Below are positions 17,602 to 27,279 of a stretch of DNA of 64,000 nt, piece by piece; position 1 is the first letter of the stretch, and every line of letters begins with the position of its first letter. The notes under the pieces were generated by a model. The model was not told the origin of the DNA, made no database searches, and saw only the letters and a program-made list of their open reading frames with translations. Position numbers and translations under genes: made by a program. This DNA is from Dehalococcoidia bacterium (GTDB lineage: Bacteria > Chloroflexota > Dehalococcoidia > UBA2979). Where the stretch lies: the NCBI GenBank assembly GCA_009692685.1, contig SHYS01000001.1, positions 291,679 to 355,678 on the forward strand, read 5' to 3'.

Positions 17602-19140
17602 CTAGGCGAGGGCTTCGAGCTCCTCGAGGGTGGCGCGGGCGACGGGCCGTCCGCCGGCGAGCAGCAATTCGAGGTCGCCGCGAGCCTGCGCGTGCTTCAG
17701 TGTACCGAAGCTGAATGGCTGTCCGGGGATGGCGAGGTCGGCCGGGTCGTCGCCGACCACCTCGATGAAGGCGCCGTTTGCAGGTCCGCCCTTGTGGAAC
17801 TGGCCGGTGGAGTGAAGGTAGCGCGGGCCGTAGCCAATGGTGGTGGCCACATGGAGGCGGTCGCGCAGGGCGACGCGGACGCGCTGCAGGCGTGCATCGA
17901 TCTCGGTGGTGCGAGGGAGGTAGGCGAGGATGGCGAGGTAGTCACCGGGTTGCGTGGCATCTAGGAGCGCGCGGGCGGAAGGCGTCGCGGAAGCGGGTGC
18001 GGCCTCGGAGCCTCGCTCGAGGATGCGAGCCGTGGCGTCCTTGGCGGACTGGACGTTGGGCTGGTCGAAGGGTTGTACGCCGAGGATGTATCCGGCGATG
18101 GCTGTGGCGAACTCCCAGCGGAAGAACTCACCACCGAGGTCTGAGGCGTCCTGGGCGGGCAGGCGCACGACCGGGTGCCCGGCCGCCGCCAGTGCCTCGA
18201 GGGCCGGGTCGTCGCCCGCGCTGCCGAGGGCAACGAAGAGACGGCGGTCGGAGTAGACCTCCGGCGGTCCGAGTGGCTCACCCTCGACGAGCAAGATGCC
18301 GGTGCCTTCCTTGCCGGTCGACTCGGCGATGAGCTGCTCGAGCCACGTGCCGAGCGTCGCCAGGGAGGAGGGCAGGACGCAGGTGACCTGATCGAAGCCA
18401 GCGCTGGCGCCCTCGCCGAGGACGGCGCCGAGCCATGCGCCGGGGTTGGAGGCCGGGTCCGGGTTCTTGCACGCTTCGGTCATCGCGCGCGCGGAACCGA
18501 GAAGGACCTCGAGATCCACGCCGACGAGGGCGGCGGGGACGAGGCCGACGTAGGTCAGCGCCGCGTAGCGTCCGCCGAGATCCGGAAGGTTCAGGAAGAC
18601 CTCGCGGAAGCCGTGGTCGCCCCCGATTGTTGCGAGGGCGGACCCCGGGTCGGTAATCGCCGTGAACTGGGTGACGCGGGGCGCTCGAGGCAAGAAGTAC
18701 GCGAGGTGTGAGAGCGTCTCGAGCGTGCCACCGGACTTGCTGGCGACGATGAAGAGCGTGTGGTCCAGGGGCGCTGCCGCCTCGACGGAGGCGACCTGCG
18801 CCGGATCCGTGGCGTCAAGAACCGTGAGGGAGAGCGCTCCGGGCGCGTGTCCGAAGGTGGCGTACAGCACCTCGGGAGCCAGGCTGGAGCCCCCCATGCC
18901 GAGCAGCGCGACGCGCTCGTAGCCCTCGGCGGCGGCGGTGCGCGCGAACTCGCGTAGGCGTGGCAACTCCGGCGTCATCACCTCGACGGCGTGCAGCCAG
19001 CCGAGGCGGTTCGTTATCTCGGTGGGGTCGGGCTTCCAGAGCGTGTAGTCGTGTTCCCAGAGCCGCTCGACCGCGCGTTCGGCGCGCATGCGCTCAAGGC
19101 GCGCAGCGACAGCGTCGGTGAGCGGGCCGAGGTTCTGCAT
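17602..19140 (-). CDS. pgi: Glucose-6-phosphate isomerase
   Basis: Encodes 512 aa. Interconverts glucose and fructose 6-phosphates. Visible motifs: LLGMGGSSLAPEVL near residue 82, the SKSGGTLETL sugar-phosphate loop, and the C-terminal HKGGPANGAF. This is the divergent Pgi type that in some bacteria is fused to transaldolase. Here the two are separate but touch: the tal stop and pgi start share TGATG, so translation is coupled. GTG 19143 is another possible start. Confidence 0.93.
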   Translation of the reverse strand: MQNLGPLTDAVAARLERMRAERAVERLWEHDYTLWKPDPTEITNRLGWLHAVEVMTPELPRLREFARTAAAEGYERVALLGMGGSSLAPEVLYATFGHAPGALSLTVLDATDPAQVASVEAAAPLDHTLFIVASKSGGTLETLSHLAYFLPRAPRVTQFTAITDPGSALATIGGDHGFREVFLNLPDLGGRYAALTYVGLVPAALVGVDLEVLLGSARAMTEACKNPDPASNPGAWLGAVLGEGASAGFDQVTCVLPSSLATLGTWLEQLIAESTGKEGTGILLVEGEPLGPPEVYSDRRLFVALGSAGDDPALEALAAAGHPVVRLPAQDASDLGGEFFRWEFATAIAGYILGVQPFDQPNVQSAKDATARILERGSEAAPASATPSARALLDATQPGDYLAILAYLPRTTEIDARLQRVRVALRDRLHVATTIGYGPRYLHSTGQFHKGGPANGAFIEVVGDDPADLAIPGQPFSFGTLKHAQARGDLELLLAGGRPVARATLEELEALA

Positions 19141-20252
19141 CACTTCGAGCGGACCGCGAGCGCTTCGCCGACGCGCTGAAGGAGCGTGTCGAAGTCGGCC
19201 TGGAAGGAGGCCAGCCCCTCGACGAGGAGGCGCGCGGTCACGGCGTCGAGGTCGACGCCTGCACCGGCAAGGGAGGCGAGGGTGCCCATTGCGCCATCGA
19301 GGGCGGCGCGGTCGACCGTCGCGCCGTCGCCGTGATCGAGGAACGCCTCGATGGTGGGGAGCGGCAGGGTGTTCACCGTCTGCGGGAGCGCGAGGCGATC
19401 GACGTAGAGGACGTCGCTGTAGGCCGGGTTCTTGGTGCCGGTCGAGCCCCAGAGCGGTCGCTGCACGCTGGCACCGGCCGCGGCAATGGCATGCCAGCGC
19501 GGGGTGGCGATGAGATCCTCGAAATGTCGGTAAGCGGCGAGGGCGTTCGCTATGGCGACCTGGCCTCGCAAGGGCGAGCTTTCGGGGATGGTGGGGTCGA
19601 TGGCGGTATCGACGCGTGAGACGAAGAACGAGGCGACGCTCGCGACGCCGTTCGTGCCGCCGAGCGGCAGCCCGAGGCGGTGGCGCTCCTCGAGGCCCGC
19701 GACATACGCCTCGGCGTATCCGGCGTACTGACCCACGGAGAAGAGCAGCGTGACGTTGACGTTGATACCGGCGGCGATCAGCTGGCGTGCCGTCTCGATG
19801 CCTGCGGACGTGCCGGGCACCTTGATCATCAGGTTCGGACGGTCGATGAGGCCGGCGAGTCGTTGCGCCTCGATGATGCTGCGGCCCGTGTCGTTCTCGA
19901 TGCCGGGCGGGAGCTCCAGGGAGACGAAGCCGTCCGTACCACCGGTATTGCGGTAGGTCGAGGCGAACGCGTCCGCGGCGCGACGGATGTCTTCGACGGC
20001 GATGGCAACGAACGCCTCGTATGGGTCGCGAACGCCGCCAGCGGCGAGGGCGGCGAGCGCATCGTCATAGTCATGCGAGCCCGCGATCGCCTTCGAGAAG
20101 ATGGAGGGGTTGGAGGTGAGACCATGGATCACCCCGTCTTCGATCATCCGAGCGAGATCGCCGGAGTCGAGGAGCGGGCGGCTGATGAAGTCGAGCCAGA
20201 TGCTCTGAGGAGCGGCTCGGAGGCGCTGTAGTGAAGGTGGCGTCCCTGCCAT
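19140..20252 (-). CDS. tal: Transaldolase
   Basis: Encodes 370 aa. Transfers a dihydroxyacetone unit between sugar phosphates. VIHGLTSNPSIFSKAI is the substrate signature near residue 40, and the Schiff-base Lys lies in NLMIKVPGTSAGIE. NVTLLFSVGQYAGYAEAY and WGSTGTKNPAYSD follow. It matches the long (about 370 aa) transaldolase class. The pgi start overlaps its stop. It sits 41 bp after rpiB. Confidence 0.95.
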   Translation of the reverse strand: MAGTPPSLQRLRAAPQSIWLDFISRPLLDSGDLARMIEDGVIHGLTSNPSIFSKAIAGSHDYDDALAALAAGGVRDPYEAFVAIAVEDIRRAADAFASTYRNTGGTDGFVSLELPPGIENDTGRSIIEAQRLAGLIDRPNLMIKVPGTSAGIETARQLIAAGINVNVTLLFSVGQYAGYAEAYVAGLEERHRLGLPLGGTNGVASVASFFVSRVDTAIDPTIPESSPLRGQVAIANALAAYRHFEDLIATPRWHAIAAAGASVQRPLWGSTGTKNPAYSDVLYVDRLALPQTVNTLPLPTIEAFLDHGDGATVDRAALDGAMGTLASLAGAGVDLDAVTARLLVEGLASFQADFDTLLQRVGEALAVRSK

Positions 20253-20293
20253 GGTGCTCCTTTGTGGGCCCGCGCCCTCGATCTGCTCTCGAT

Positions 20294-20764
20294 TTACGTC
20301 TGGCCGAAGCGGTCCTCGAGCGCGATGAGCTTGTCGACGCGAAGCCGGTGGCGCTCGGCGCCGGAGAACCTGGCACCGGCGAAGGAACGCACGATCTCGC
20401 GGGCGAGCAGGGGGCCGATGACCCGCGCGCCGAGGCAGAGGACGTTCATGTCGTCATCCTCGACGCCCTGGTGGGCGGAGAACGTGTCGTGGCAGGTGCC
20501 GGCGCGGATGCCCTTGACCTTGTTTGCGGCGACGCAGGCACCGACGCCGCTGCCGCAGAGGATCACGCCCCGGTCGGCCTGACCTGAGGCGACGGCACGC
20601 GCGACCGCCTCGGCGATGTCGGGGTAGTCCATGGGGTCGGCGGTGTAAGTGCCGAGGTCCGTGACCGTGTGTCCAAGCTCCTCGAGCTCCGCGCGCACCT
20701 CGGCCTTCAGGGGGAGGCCGGCGTGATCACAGCCGATGGCGTAGCGCGCTGGAGAAGTGGGCAC
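20294..20764 (-). CDS. rpiB: Ribose-5-phosphate isomerase B
   Basis: Encodes 156 aa of the RpiB/LacAB fold. Interconverts ribose and ribulose 5-phosphates. YAIGCDHAGLPLK at the N-terminus, catalytic Cys in ILCGSGVGACVAANKVKGIR, and CHDTFSAHQGVEDDDMNVL are diagnostic. GTG 20764 was chosen over the long upstream frame because it gives the normal family length and lies one base after the tkt stop. Confidence 0.94.
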   Translation of the reverse strand: MPTSPARYAIGCDHAGLPLKAEVRAELEELGHTVTDLGTYTADPMDYPDIAEAVARAVASGQADRGVILCGSGVGACVAANKVKGIRAGTCHDTFSAHQGVEDDDMNVLCLGARVIGPLLAREIVRSFAGARFSGAERHRLRVDKLIALEDRFGQT

Positions 20765-20765
20765 G

Positions 20766-22778
20766 CTAGCGGGCCTTCGAGCGCGCAAGGAGCGCCTGAG
20801 CGCGCGTGACGACGTTCTCCTCGGAGAATCCGAAGCGCTGCATGATGTCCTTCTCAGAGGCCGAAGCGCCGAACCGGTCGAGCGAGATGATGTCGCCTGA
20901 GTCGCCGACCCAGCGGCGCCAGCCAAAGGATGACGCTGCCTCGATGGAGAGTCGGGGGATGCCGGCGGGAAGCACGCTAGCGATGTAGGCGGGTGTCTGC
21001 TCCTCGAAGAGCTCCCAGCTCGGCATGCTGACGACGCGGACCCTCGTGCCAGACTCGGTGAGGCGGGCACGAGCAGCGGTGGCCAGCGCGACCTCGGAGC
21101 CGGTCGCAAGGAGGACGAGGTCAGCAGCGCCGCTGGACGCGTCCGCGGCCACGTAGCCACCTCGGGGCGTGCCGACGCGGACTGCAGTGAGGTCTTCGAT
21201 ATGCGGCAGCGCCTGCCTCGAAAGCACGATGGCGGTCGGGCCGCCGCGTTGCATAGCGATACGCCACGCCTCCGCCGTTTCGTTGGAGTCGGCGGGGCGG
21301 ATGACGACGAGTCCGGGCATCGCACGGAGCGACGCCAGGTGCTCGACGGGCTGGTGCGTCGGGCCATCACCGCCGAGGCCAATCGAGTCGTGAGTGAACA
21401 CGAAGATCGAGGGGACTCGTTGGAGCGCGGCGAGGCGAATGGTCGGGCGCATGTAGTCGGAGAAGATGAGGAAAGTCGCGCCGAAAGCGCGGGCGCCGCC
21501 GTGCAGGCCGATGCCGTTTACAACGTTGCCCATCGCGTGTTCGCGTACGCCGAAGCGGATCTGGCGTCCGCCGTAGTTCGAGGCGCTGAAGTTCGTCTCG
21601 CCTGCCAGCACCACCTGGTTCGACTCCGCGAGGTCGGCGGAACCGCCGATGAGGCCAGGTACGCGTTTGGCGAGAGCATTGAGGACGCGGCCGGAGGCCT
21701 GGCGGCTGGCGAGCGCGGGGCTGCCCAGCTCGAAGGTGGGGACGTCCGCGTCCCAGTCGATGGGCAGTTTGCCCTCGATGGCGGTGTGCCACTCGCCGGC
21801 CGCGCCGGGGAAGTCACGTGCGTAGGCATCAAAGCGGGCGTTCCAGGCATCCTCGACGGCGCGGCCGCGCTCGAGGGCGTGGCCCATCTCCTCGCGCACC
21901 TCACCGGGTATGTGGAAGGCGGGCGCTGTGGGCCAGCCGAGCGCCTGCTTGGTGAGCGCGACCTCCTCGACGCCGAGTGGTGCACCGTGCGCCGAAGCGT
22001 CACCGGCCTTGTTCGGGCTGCCGAAGGCGATGGTCGTCGGCACGATGATCAGCGAAGGGCGCGCCGTGTCGTCGCGTGCTCGCTCGAGGGCGGTCGTGAT
22101 ATCGTCGAGATCGGTCTCGTCGGCGACGCGCTGGACGTGCCATCCGTAGGCCTCGAAGCGCGCGCCGACGTTCTCGGTGAAGGCCTGCGCAGTATCACCA
22201 TCGATGGTGATCGAGTTCTGATCGTAGACATAGATGATACGCCCGAGGCAGAGGGTTCCGGCGAGCGAGGCCGCCTCGGAAGCCACGCCCTCCATGAGGT
22301 CGCCGTCGCTGACGATGCCGTAGATGCGGTGGTCCACGATGTCATGGCTGGGACGGTTGAAGCGGGCCGCGAGGTGGCGCTCGGCGACGGCCATCCCGAC
22401 CCCCATCGCAAAGCCCGCGCCGAGGGGGCCCGTCGTTAGCTCGATGCCGGGGGTGTGGCCACGCTCCGGGTGTCCGGGGGTGCGGCTGTCCCACATCCGG
22501 AACTGCTGGAGCTCGTCAAGCTTCAGGTCGTAGCCGGTGAGGTGAAGCATCGAGTACTGGAGGATCGAGGCGTGACCGGCCGAGAGGATGAAGCGATCGC
22601 GGTCGGGCCACCCGGGGTTGGCGGGGTTATAGCGCAGGACGCGGGTCCAGAGGGCGTAGGCGACGGGCGCCAGGCCCATCGCAGTGCCGGGGTGGCCCGA
22701 ACCAGCCTGCTGCACCGCATCCATCGCGAGGGCGCGAATGGTGTTCACGCAGAGATCGTCGATCTGCCGGTTCGCCAT
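20766..22778 (-). CDS. tkt: Transketolase
   Basis: Encodes 670 aa, the usual length. Thiamine-diphosphate enzyme moving two-carbon units between ketose and aldose phosphates. Motifs: [18 protein letters not shown] near residue 27, the TPP-binding GDGDLMEG-type segment ([19 protein letters not shown]), and the C-terminal [20 protein letters not shown]. It is first in a seven-gene operon (tkt, rpiB, tal, pgi, gnd, zwf, pgl). GGAAAGG lies 10 bp upstream. Confidence 0.96.
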   Translation of the reverse strand: MANRQIDDLCVNTIRALAMDAVQQAGSGHPGTAMGLAPVAYALWTRVLRYNPANPGWPDRDRFILSAGHASILQYSMLHLTGYDLKLDELQQFRMWDSRTPGHPERGHTPGIELTTGPLGAGFAMGVGMAVAERHLAARFNRPSHDIVDHRIYGIVSDGDLMEGVASEAASLAGTLCLGRIIYVYDQNSITIDGDTAQAFTENVGARFEAYGWHVQRVADETDLDDITTALERARDDTARPSLIIVPTTIAFGSPNKAGDASAHGAPLGVEEVALTKQALGWPTAPAFHIPGEVREEMGHALERGRAVEDAWNARFDAYARDFPGAAGEWHTAIEGKLPIDWDADVPTFELGSPALASRQASGRVLNALAKRVPGLIGGSADLAESNQVVLAGETNFSASNYGGRQIRFGVREHAMGNVVNGIGLHGGARAFGATFLIFSDYMRPTIRLAALQRVPSIFVFTHDSIGLGGDGPTHQPVEHLASLRAMPGLVVIRPADSNETAEAWRIAMQRGGPTAIVLSRQALPHIEDLTAVRVGTPRGGYVAADASSGAADLVLLATGSEVALATAARARLTESGTRVRVVSMPSWELFEEQTPAYIASVLPAGIPRLSIEAASSFGWRRWVGDSGDIISLDRFGASASEKDIMQRFGFSEENVVTRAQALLARSKAR

Positions 22779-22894
22779 CGGACCGCGACCTTTCCGTACT
22801 GCGTGGGGAGAAGCGAACTGAGGTTCGCGGCGCGCCGAGGGGTGCCGAGGGGTATTGTGTCGCGCCTGCCGCCGTGCGTCACCCCGGCCGAACC

Positions 22895-23548
22895 CTACTC
22901 GTTGGACGCGGGCGCCGAGGCTGTTTCGGTGGCATCCTTGATTACGCGAATGGCGGTGGACACGGTGTGTGTGCGGCCCTGTTTCACCTTGTCGTAGCTG
23001 CCGAAGACCTCGAGCATGGCGCGCTCGATGAAGCGACGCATGCCGGACATGGTGACGACAGTGCAGCGGCCGCCGGGTTTCAGGTGGGCGTCAGCATCCG
23101 CGAGGAGGAGGTACAGGGCCTCGTTGCCGGCCTTCGCGGGGAGGTTCGAGGCGACGAGGTCGAAGCTGCGGCCTGCCAGGTGCTCGAAGCCGTCGCCGAG
23201 GAGCGCTTCGGCGTTGGTAAGCGCGTTCTTCTCGATGTTGCGGCGGGCGTACTCGAAGGCCACGACGTCGCGATCGACGAGCACGGTGCGGCCCTGCGGG
23301 GCGAGGCGAGCGAGCGTTAGTCCGATGGCGCCGTAGCCACAGCCGAGGTCGAGGCAATCGTCGGTGGGGTTCACCTCGATGTGGTCGAGGAGGAGGCGCG
23401 TGCCTTCATCGACGGCGCGAGGCGAGAAGAGGCCGAAGCGGGAGGCGAGGCTCAGGCGCTGACCGCGGAGCACGGCGTCGAACTCGATGTCTGCTCGCAG
23501 CCGGTCGACGTCGAACATCGGCAAACGCGTGGCTCCCTGGACCCGCAT
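22895..23548 (-). CDS. Class I SAM-dependent methyltransferase (RsmC/YbxB-like)
   Basis: Encodes 217 aa. SAM motif [19 protein letters not shown] near residue 65 and a catalytic-loop motif [13 protein letters not shown] in the place of the NPPF/NPPI of RsmC-type small-domain methyltransferases. Likely target is rRNA or another nucleic acid base, by analogy. ATG 23548 lies on the edge of an 18-bp perfect palindrome; ATG 23518 (MFDV) is an alternative start. It follows no clear operon; it is 116 bp beyond the tkt start, same strand. Confidence 0.8.
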   Translation of the reverse strand: MRVQGATRLPMFDVDRLRADIEFDAVLRGQRLSLASRFGLFSPRAVDEGTRLLLDHIEVNPTDDCLDLGCGYGAIGLTLARLAPQGRTVLVDRDVVAFEYARRNIEKNALTNAEALLGDGFEHLAGRSFDLVASNLPAKAGNEALYLLLADADAHLKPGGRCTVVTMSGMRRFIERAMLEVFGSYDKVKQGRTHTVSTAIRVIKDATETASAPASNE

Positions 23549-23564
23549 CCTGCGCGCGCAGGAT
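23547..23564. repeat. 18-bp perfect palindrome at a divergent start region
   Basis: ATCCTGCGCGCGCAGGAT is its own reverse complement. It lies at the start of the methyltransferase gene, upstream of the divergent phosphotransferase gene. It could be an operator for a dimeric regulator or just a GC-rich chance palindrome. Confidence 0.5.
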
Positions 23565-23640
23565 CAAGGTTGAGCGTACGGTGGTGAGGGCGCACGACGC
23601 CATCCTCGGACCGCCGTCCGCGCCGAGGGCGAGGTGGGCG

Positions 23641-24552
23641 ATGCCAGGTATGCCGGGCGTTCCGGGGTTCGAGCGGTGGACACCACCCGATTTTACGGAC
23701 CTCGAAGCCGTGGCGCGCGTCCCCGGTGGGGGGGGCTTCTCGGTGGCCGTGGCGACGGCGTCGGGGATGGTATTTCGCCTCGGCACCAGCCCGGACGTGT
23801 TCGCGCGCTACCAGAAGGAGTGGCGCGTGCTGCCATGGCTGGCCTCGAAGTGGTTACCACTCGAGATCCCGAGGGCGCGCTGGCTGCTGGAGCCTGGCCG
23901 GCCGTTTCCGTTCGGCGAGATCGGCTACCCCCTGATCGAGTGGCGCACGCTGACCGAGGCGGACGTCGCGGGCCAGCATCGAGGGCGCTTCGTTGAACAG
24001 ATCGCCGCCTTCAACCTCGCGCTGCACCGCCTGCCGGTCGAGGAGGCGTTCGCCCTCGGCGTGCCGGATGGCCTCGAGGGCGCGCATGCGTGGGCCGAGC
24101 ACGACAGCACGGCGACGCTGGGCGCCATGATGGGTGTGCTCACGGAAGACGAGTACCGAACGGTGATCCTCTGATGGGATGGGTTTCTCGCCGCCTCTGG
24201 ATTCGACGGCGACAAACCGGTATTCGTTCACAGGGATATTGGTGACGGGAATCTGTTGGTCGAACCGAGCGGATCGATGTTGGTCGGGGTGATCGACTTC
24301 GAGCATTGCGCGGTCTGTGACCAGCTGCACGACTTAAGTAGCCTGCAGAATCTCGACAGCGCGTTCTTCTTCGAGACCGTCGAGGTGTACGAACGCCTGG
24401 GCGGGCGGGTGTACGAGGGGTTCGCGAACCGCCTCGAGTGGCAATGGCAGCGCGACGCTTTCTACTCGATCCGGCGCGCATGGCAGCGCGGTGAGGTGAT
24501 CGATGCCGACGAGGTACGCGCGAAGCTGAGGCGACACCTGGTGCTGCCGTAG
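23641..24552 (+). pseudogene. Aminoglycoside phosphotransferase (APH)-like kinase, interrupted by TGA
   Basis: One continuous frame of 304 codons is broken by TGA at 24172-24174. The second half contains the kinase-like catalytic loop VFVHRDIGDGN (HxDxxxxN) and GVIDFEHC, the metal-binding DFx motif; the first half contains the N-lobe with GGGGFSVAVATASGMVFRLG. Both are needed for phosphotransfer, so the gene should be inactive unless read through. Changing TGA to CGA (Arg) restores the frame. Start ATG 23641 follows GAGGTGGGCG; GTG 23581 is also in frame. Substrate unknown: the family acts on aminoglycosides, homoserine, choline and others. Confidence 0.75.
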
Positions 24553-24598
24553 GAGTGAGGCCCCATCGAGTGGTCTTCCGCACGTGGTGAGCCCTCCC

Positions 24599-24680
24599 CC
24601 GCTCATGCTGAGCCTGTCGAACCATGAGCCAGACTCACGACGATCGACTCGTGCTTCGACAGGCTCAGCATGAGCGGGAG
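24599..24680. repeat. REP-like inverted repeat pair
   Basis: Left arm CGCTCATGCTGAGCCTGTCG and right arm CTTCGACAGGCTCAGCATGA pair over about 20 bp and enclose about 35 bp. This is the best-preserved copy of the family in the window. Confidence 0.8.
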
Positions 24681-24776
24681 GTCTGCGGCTCCGGTGCGGT
24701 TCGATGCCGCTCGGTCTGCCGTCGCCCGGGCGACCATCGATGTCCTCGCTATCATCGAGGCGCACCGGGAGGACCT

Positions 24777-25544
24777 GTGGCCGACACGTCCAGCCGCCCG
24801 CGGATGAGCACCGGCAAGCCCGATTACACCTTGCTGGGCTTTCCGCCGCCGCCCGCTGACCGTCCGTACGTGGTCAGCAACATGGTCATGTCCCTGGACG
24901 GCACCGTCGTCGTTGAGGGGACCGAGCGCGGCCTAGGGAGCAGCATCGACCAGACGTTGATGCGCGAGTTGCGAGTCAATGCCGACGTGGTGATGAACGG
25001 CGCGGGCACGCTTCGAGCCAGCGGCACGTCATCGAGGGTGAACGTGGCACACCAGGCGCTGCGGCGATCGCGCGGGCAGAGCGCGCAGCCGCTGGCGGCG
25101 GTCTTGAGCACCTCCGGGGACATGCCGCTCGACCGCGCTTTCTTCACGGAGCGCGACTTCGAGGCGATGGTGTACCTAGCGAGCACGGCGCCTCCGGAGC
25201 GCGCCGCCGCCATCGAGGCGACCGGGCGCACCCTCGTCATACTGCCTGCGGAGGATTTCCTGGCGAACGTGCTGCGGCACATGCGAGGCGAGCTCGGCGC
25301 GCGGGTGCTGCTCATCGAGGGGGGACCGCGCCTCCTCGGGGCGCTGGTGGCCCTCGGTGCGGTGGACGAGTACTTCCTGACGCTCGGACCGGTCGTGGTG
25401 GGCGGCAACGCGCCGCTGGCGGCCGTCGTCGGGACGCGCCCGCCCGCCATCGACGGGCTCACGCACCTCGAACTGGTGTCGCTCGCGCTGGAGCCATCGA
25501 CGAACGAGCTGTACCTGCGCTATCGCGTGGCCGGTCACGGGTAG
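24777..25544 (+). CDS. RibD C-terminal/dihydrofolate-reductase-fold protein
   Basis: Encodes 255 aa. Single RibD_C domain: RPYVVSNMVMSLDGTVV near residue 32, GAGTLRASGT, and the C-terminal LLIEGGPRLLGALVALG that binds the NADPH phosphates. RibD-C proteins reduce pyrimidine intermediates in riboflavin synthesis or related substrates; no other rib genes are near, so the exact substrate is open. GTG 24777 has GGGAGG four bases upstream; ATG 24804 is an in-frame alternative. Confidence 0.85.
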   Translation: MADTSSRPRMSTGKPDYTLLGFPPPPADRPYVVSNMVMSLDGTVVVEGTERGLGSSIDQTLMRELRVNADVVMNGAGTLRASGTSSRVNVAHQALRRSRGQSAQPLAAVLSTSGDMPLDRAFFTERDFEAMVYLASTAPPERAAAIEATGRTLVILPAEDFLANVLRHMRGELGARVLLIEGGPRLLGALVALGAVDEYFLTLGPVVVGGNAPLAAVVGTRPPAIDGLTHLELVSLALEPSTNELYLRYRVAGHG

Positions 25545-25648
25545 AGACCGGTAAAGGCCAGTCGAGGCGAGCACCGGAGAGTCCGACGCCCGCCTCGATG
25601 TGTGGGTTCTGGTCCTGCCCTGCCATCACCGCCAGGCCACGACTCGAT

Positions 25649-26527
25649 CTATGCCGTAACGGGCGTGTGCTTGCGACAGAACTCGATGATGGTGTCGTAG
25701 ACCGCGGGGTGCTCACCGGCGACGCCGTGCTCGGCGCCCGCGATGGGCACATACGTGTAGTTGGGCTTGCCCGCGAGGAGCTGCTCCCAGCCAACGTTCG
25801 GGTAGACCGTGTCGCCGGTGCCGTAGATGACGAGTGCGGGCGCCTTGCTCTCGCCGAGGCGCGCGGAGCAGTCGAAATTGAGGTGCGCCTCGTAGGTGCG
25901 CAGCTCGCTGCCGTACTTCGCGATGCGCTCTTCGCGCGGCACCTGCGCCAGCTGCGCCTGGATGGCCGCGCGTCGAGCGGCGCGCTGGTCTTCCTCTTCC
26001 TGTGACTGCGCGGTACGCGCGGCCGCGAAGAGGTTGAGGCCAACCGTGCCACCCTGCCGGCGCGCCTCGTACGCTGCTTCGACGCCCTTCGTCTTGAGGA
26101 TCTCGATGCGCTCGCGGAGCTTGTTCAGCAGGTCGGGGTCCTTCGACAGCCATGGCGCTGTATCGGTCGCCACCAGGCTTGCCGTTGCGTCCGGGTGCTC
26201 GATGGCGAATGTCAGCACCGTGGGGCCGCCCGCGGAAGTGCCGAAGATGTGCGCCTTGTCGTGGCCGAGGTGACGCAGCAACTCGCGGATGTCGCTGGCG
26301 AAGAGCGACTGCGTGTGCGGCGTGTCCGGGAAACCGGAGCGCCCCGAGGAGCGGCGGTCGGGGAGGATGACCTCGAAGTCGTCGGTGAACTTCGCCACCC
26401 AGGCGGGGGGCCCGCTGCTCTGGCCGGTGCCGAGGCCACCGAAGCCGCCGTGCGCGAAGACGAGCGGGAACCCTGTGCCATAGGTCTCGTAGTAGATCTC
26501 GGTGCCGTTGATCGATGCGGTGGGCAT
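25649..26527 (-). CDS. Alpha/beta hydrolase
   Basis: Encodes 292 aa. FAHGGFGGLGTG carries the oxyanion HGG, VILPDRRSSGRS is the typical D-x-R-G-x-G-x-S segment, the nucleophile elbow is FGTSAGGPTVL, the acid lies in YGTGDTVYP, and the histidine in AGAEHGVAGE. The substrate is unknown; it resembles haloperoxidase/esterase-type members. ATG 26527 with GAGGAGG upstream is clear. It is divergent from another hydrolase of a different type. Confidence 0.88.
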   Translation of the reverse strand: MPTASINGTEIYYETYGTGFPLVFAHGGFGGLGTGQSSGPPAWVAKFTDDFEVILPDRRSSGRSGFPDTPHTQSLFASDIRELLRHLGHDKAHIFGTSAGGPTVLTFAIEHPDATASLVATDTAPWLSKDPDLLNKLRERIEILKTKGVEAAYEARRQGGTVGLNLFAAARTAQSQEEEDQRAARRAAIQAQLAQVPREERIAKYGSELRTYEAHLNFDCSARLGESKAPALVIYGTGDTVYPNVGWEQLLAGKPNYTYVPIAGAEHGVAGEHPAVYDTIIEFCRKHTPVTA

Positions 26528-26628
26528 GATGCCTCCTCTGTCCGTGATCGGAGTAGTCGTCGCGAGGATTATCCGCTCCTAGCGCAAGCACGGGTGGTGC
26601 CCCCAATCGGTGCTAACCTCGGCGCGAG

Positions 26629-27279
26629 ATGACCGAGGCACTCCTCGACCCCGCGCGCTACCTCGAGATCCCATCGTCGCGCGGGCCGATCGCCTGTGCC
26701 TACAGCACGCCTCGGGAGGGCGTCCCGGTCGTGGTGATGGTGGGTGGAGGCGACGGCGGCCTCGACGGGCCGGTTGGTCTGTACCCCGCGCTCGCACGGG
26801 ACCTCCTCGAGGCAGGACTCGGTACGCTGCGGGTTGACTTCCGCATCCATCGATTTCCCGGTCCCGTCGAGGACGGCGTGCACGATGTGCGGGCAGCCGT
26901 CGAGTGGCTGGCGGGGCGTGGCATGGAGCGGGTGGGGCTTCTCGGGCACTCGTTCGGCGGGGCGGTCGTCATCGACGCCGCGGCCGAGGAGGCGGCGCGA
27001 GTGGCCTCGATCGCCACGCTGGCGACGCAGACCGCGGGGGCGCAGCGCGTCGCGGAGCTGGCGCCGCGGCCGATGCTGTTCGTGCACGGCCTGGATGACA
27101 CGCGGCTGTTGCCGGAGTGCTCGCGCTACCTGTACTCGCTGGCGGGAGAGCCGAAGGACCTCGTGTTGCTGGAGGGCGCGACGCACAGCCTGCGCCAGCG
27201 GCACCCCGAGGTGCGCGAACTGCTCGTCGAGTGGTTCGTGGACACGCTCCTCGATGGCCGCGTGGCGGCCGAGGAGTGA
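26629..27279 (+). CDS. Alpha/beta hydrolase (dienelactone-hydrolase-like fold)
   Basis: Encodes 216 aa. The nucleophile elbow is LLGHSFGGAVV, acid Asp in FVHGLDDTRLLP and histidine in LEGATHSLRQR. The N-terminal strand PVVVMVGGGDGG replaces the usual HG oxyanion motif. The family contains small esterases of unknown substrate. It overlaps the downstream DUF3052 gene by four bases (GTGA). Confidence 0.82.
   Translation: MTEALLDPARYLEIPSSRGPIACAYSTPREGVPVVVMVGGGDGGLDGPVGLYPALARDLLEAGLGTLRVDFRIHRFPGPVEDGVHDVRAAVEWLAGRGMERVGLLGHSFGGAVVIDAAAEEAARVASIATLATQTAGAQRVAELAPRPMLFVHGLDDTRLLPECSRYLYSLAGEPKDLVLLEGATHSLRQRHPEVRELLVEWFVDTLLDGRVAAEE

Noticed and set aside
15431..22439. Several 250-410 codon open frames antisense to zwf, gnd and tkt
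   Set aside because: High GC content keeps the opposite frames open; the minus-strand proteins carry complete catalytic motifs.
24172..24174. TGA read as tryptophan (alternative code)
   Set aside because: TGA is used as an ordinary terminal stop in many genes here (for example rpiB neighbours, pgi/tal junction), and Arg, not Trp, fits the context.
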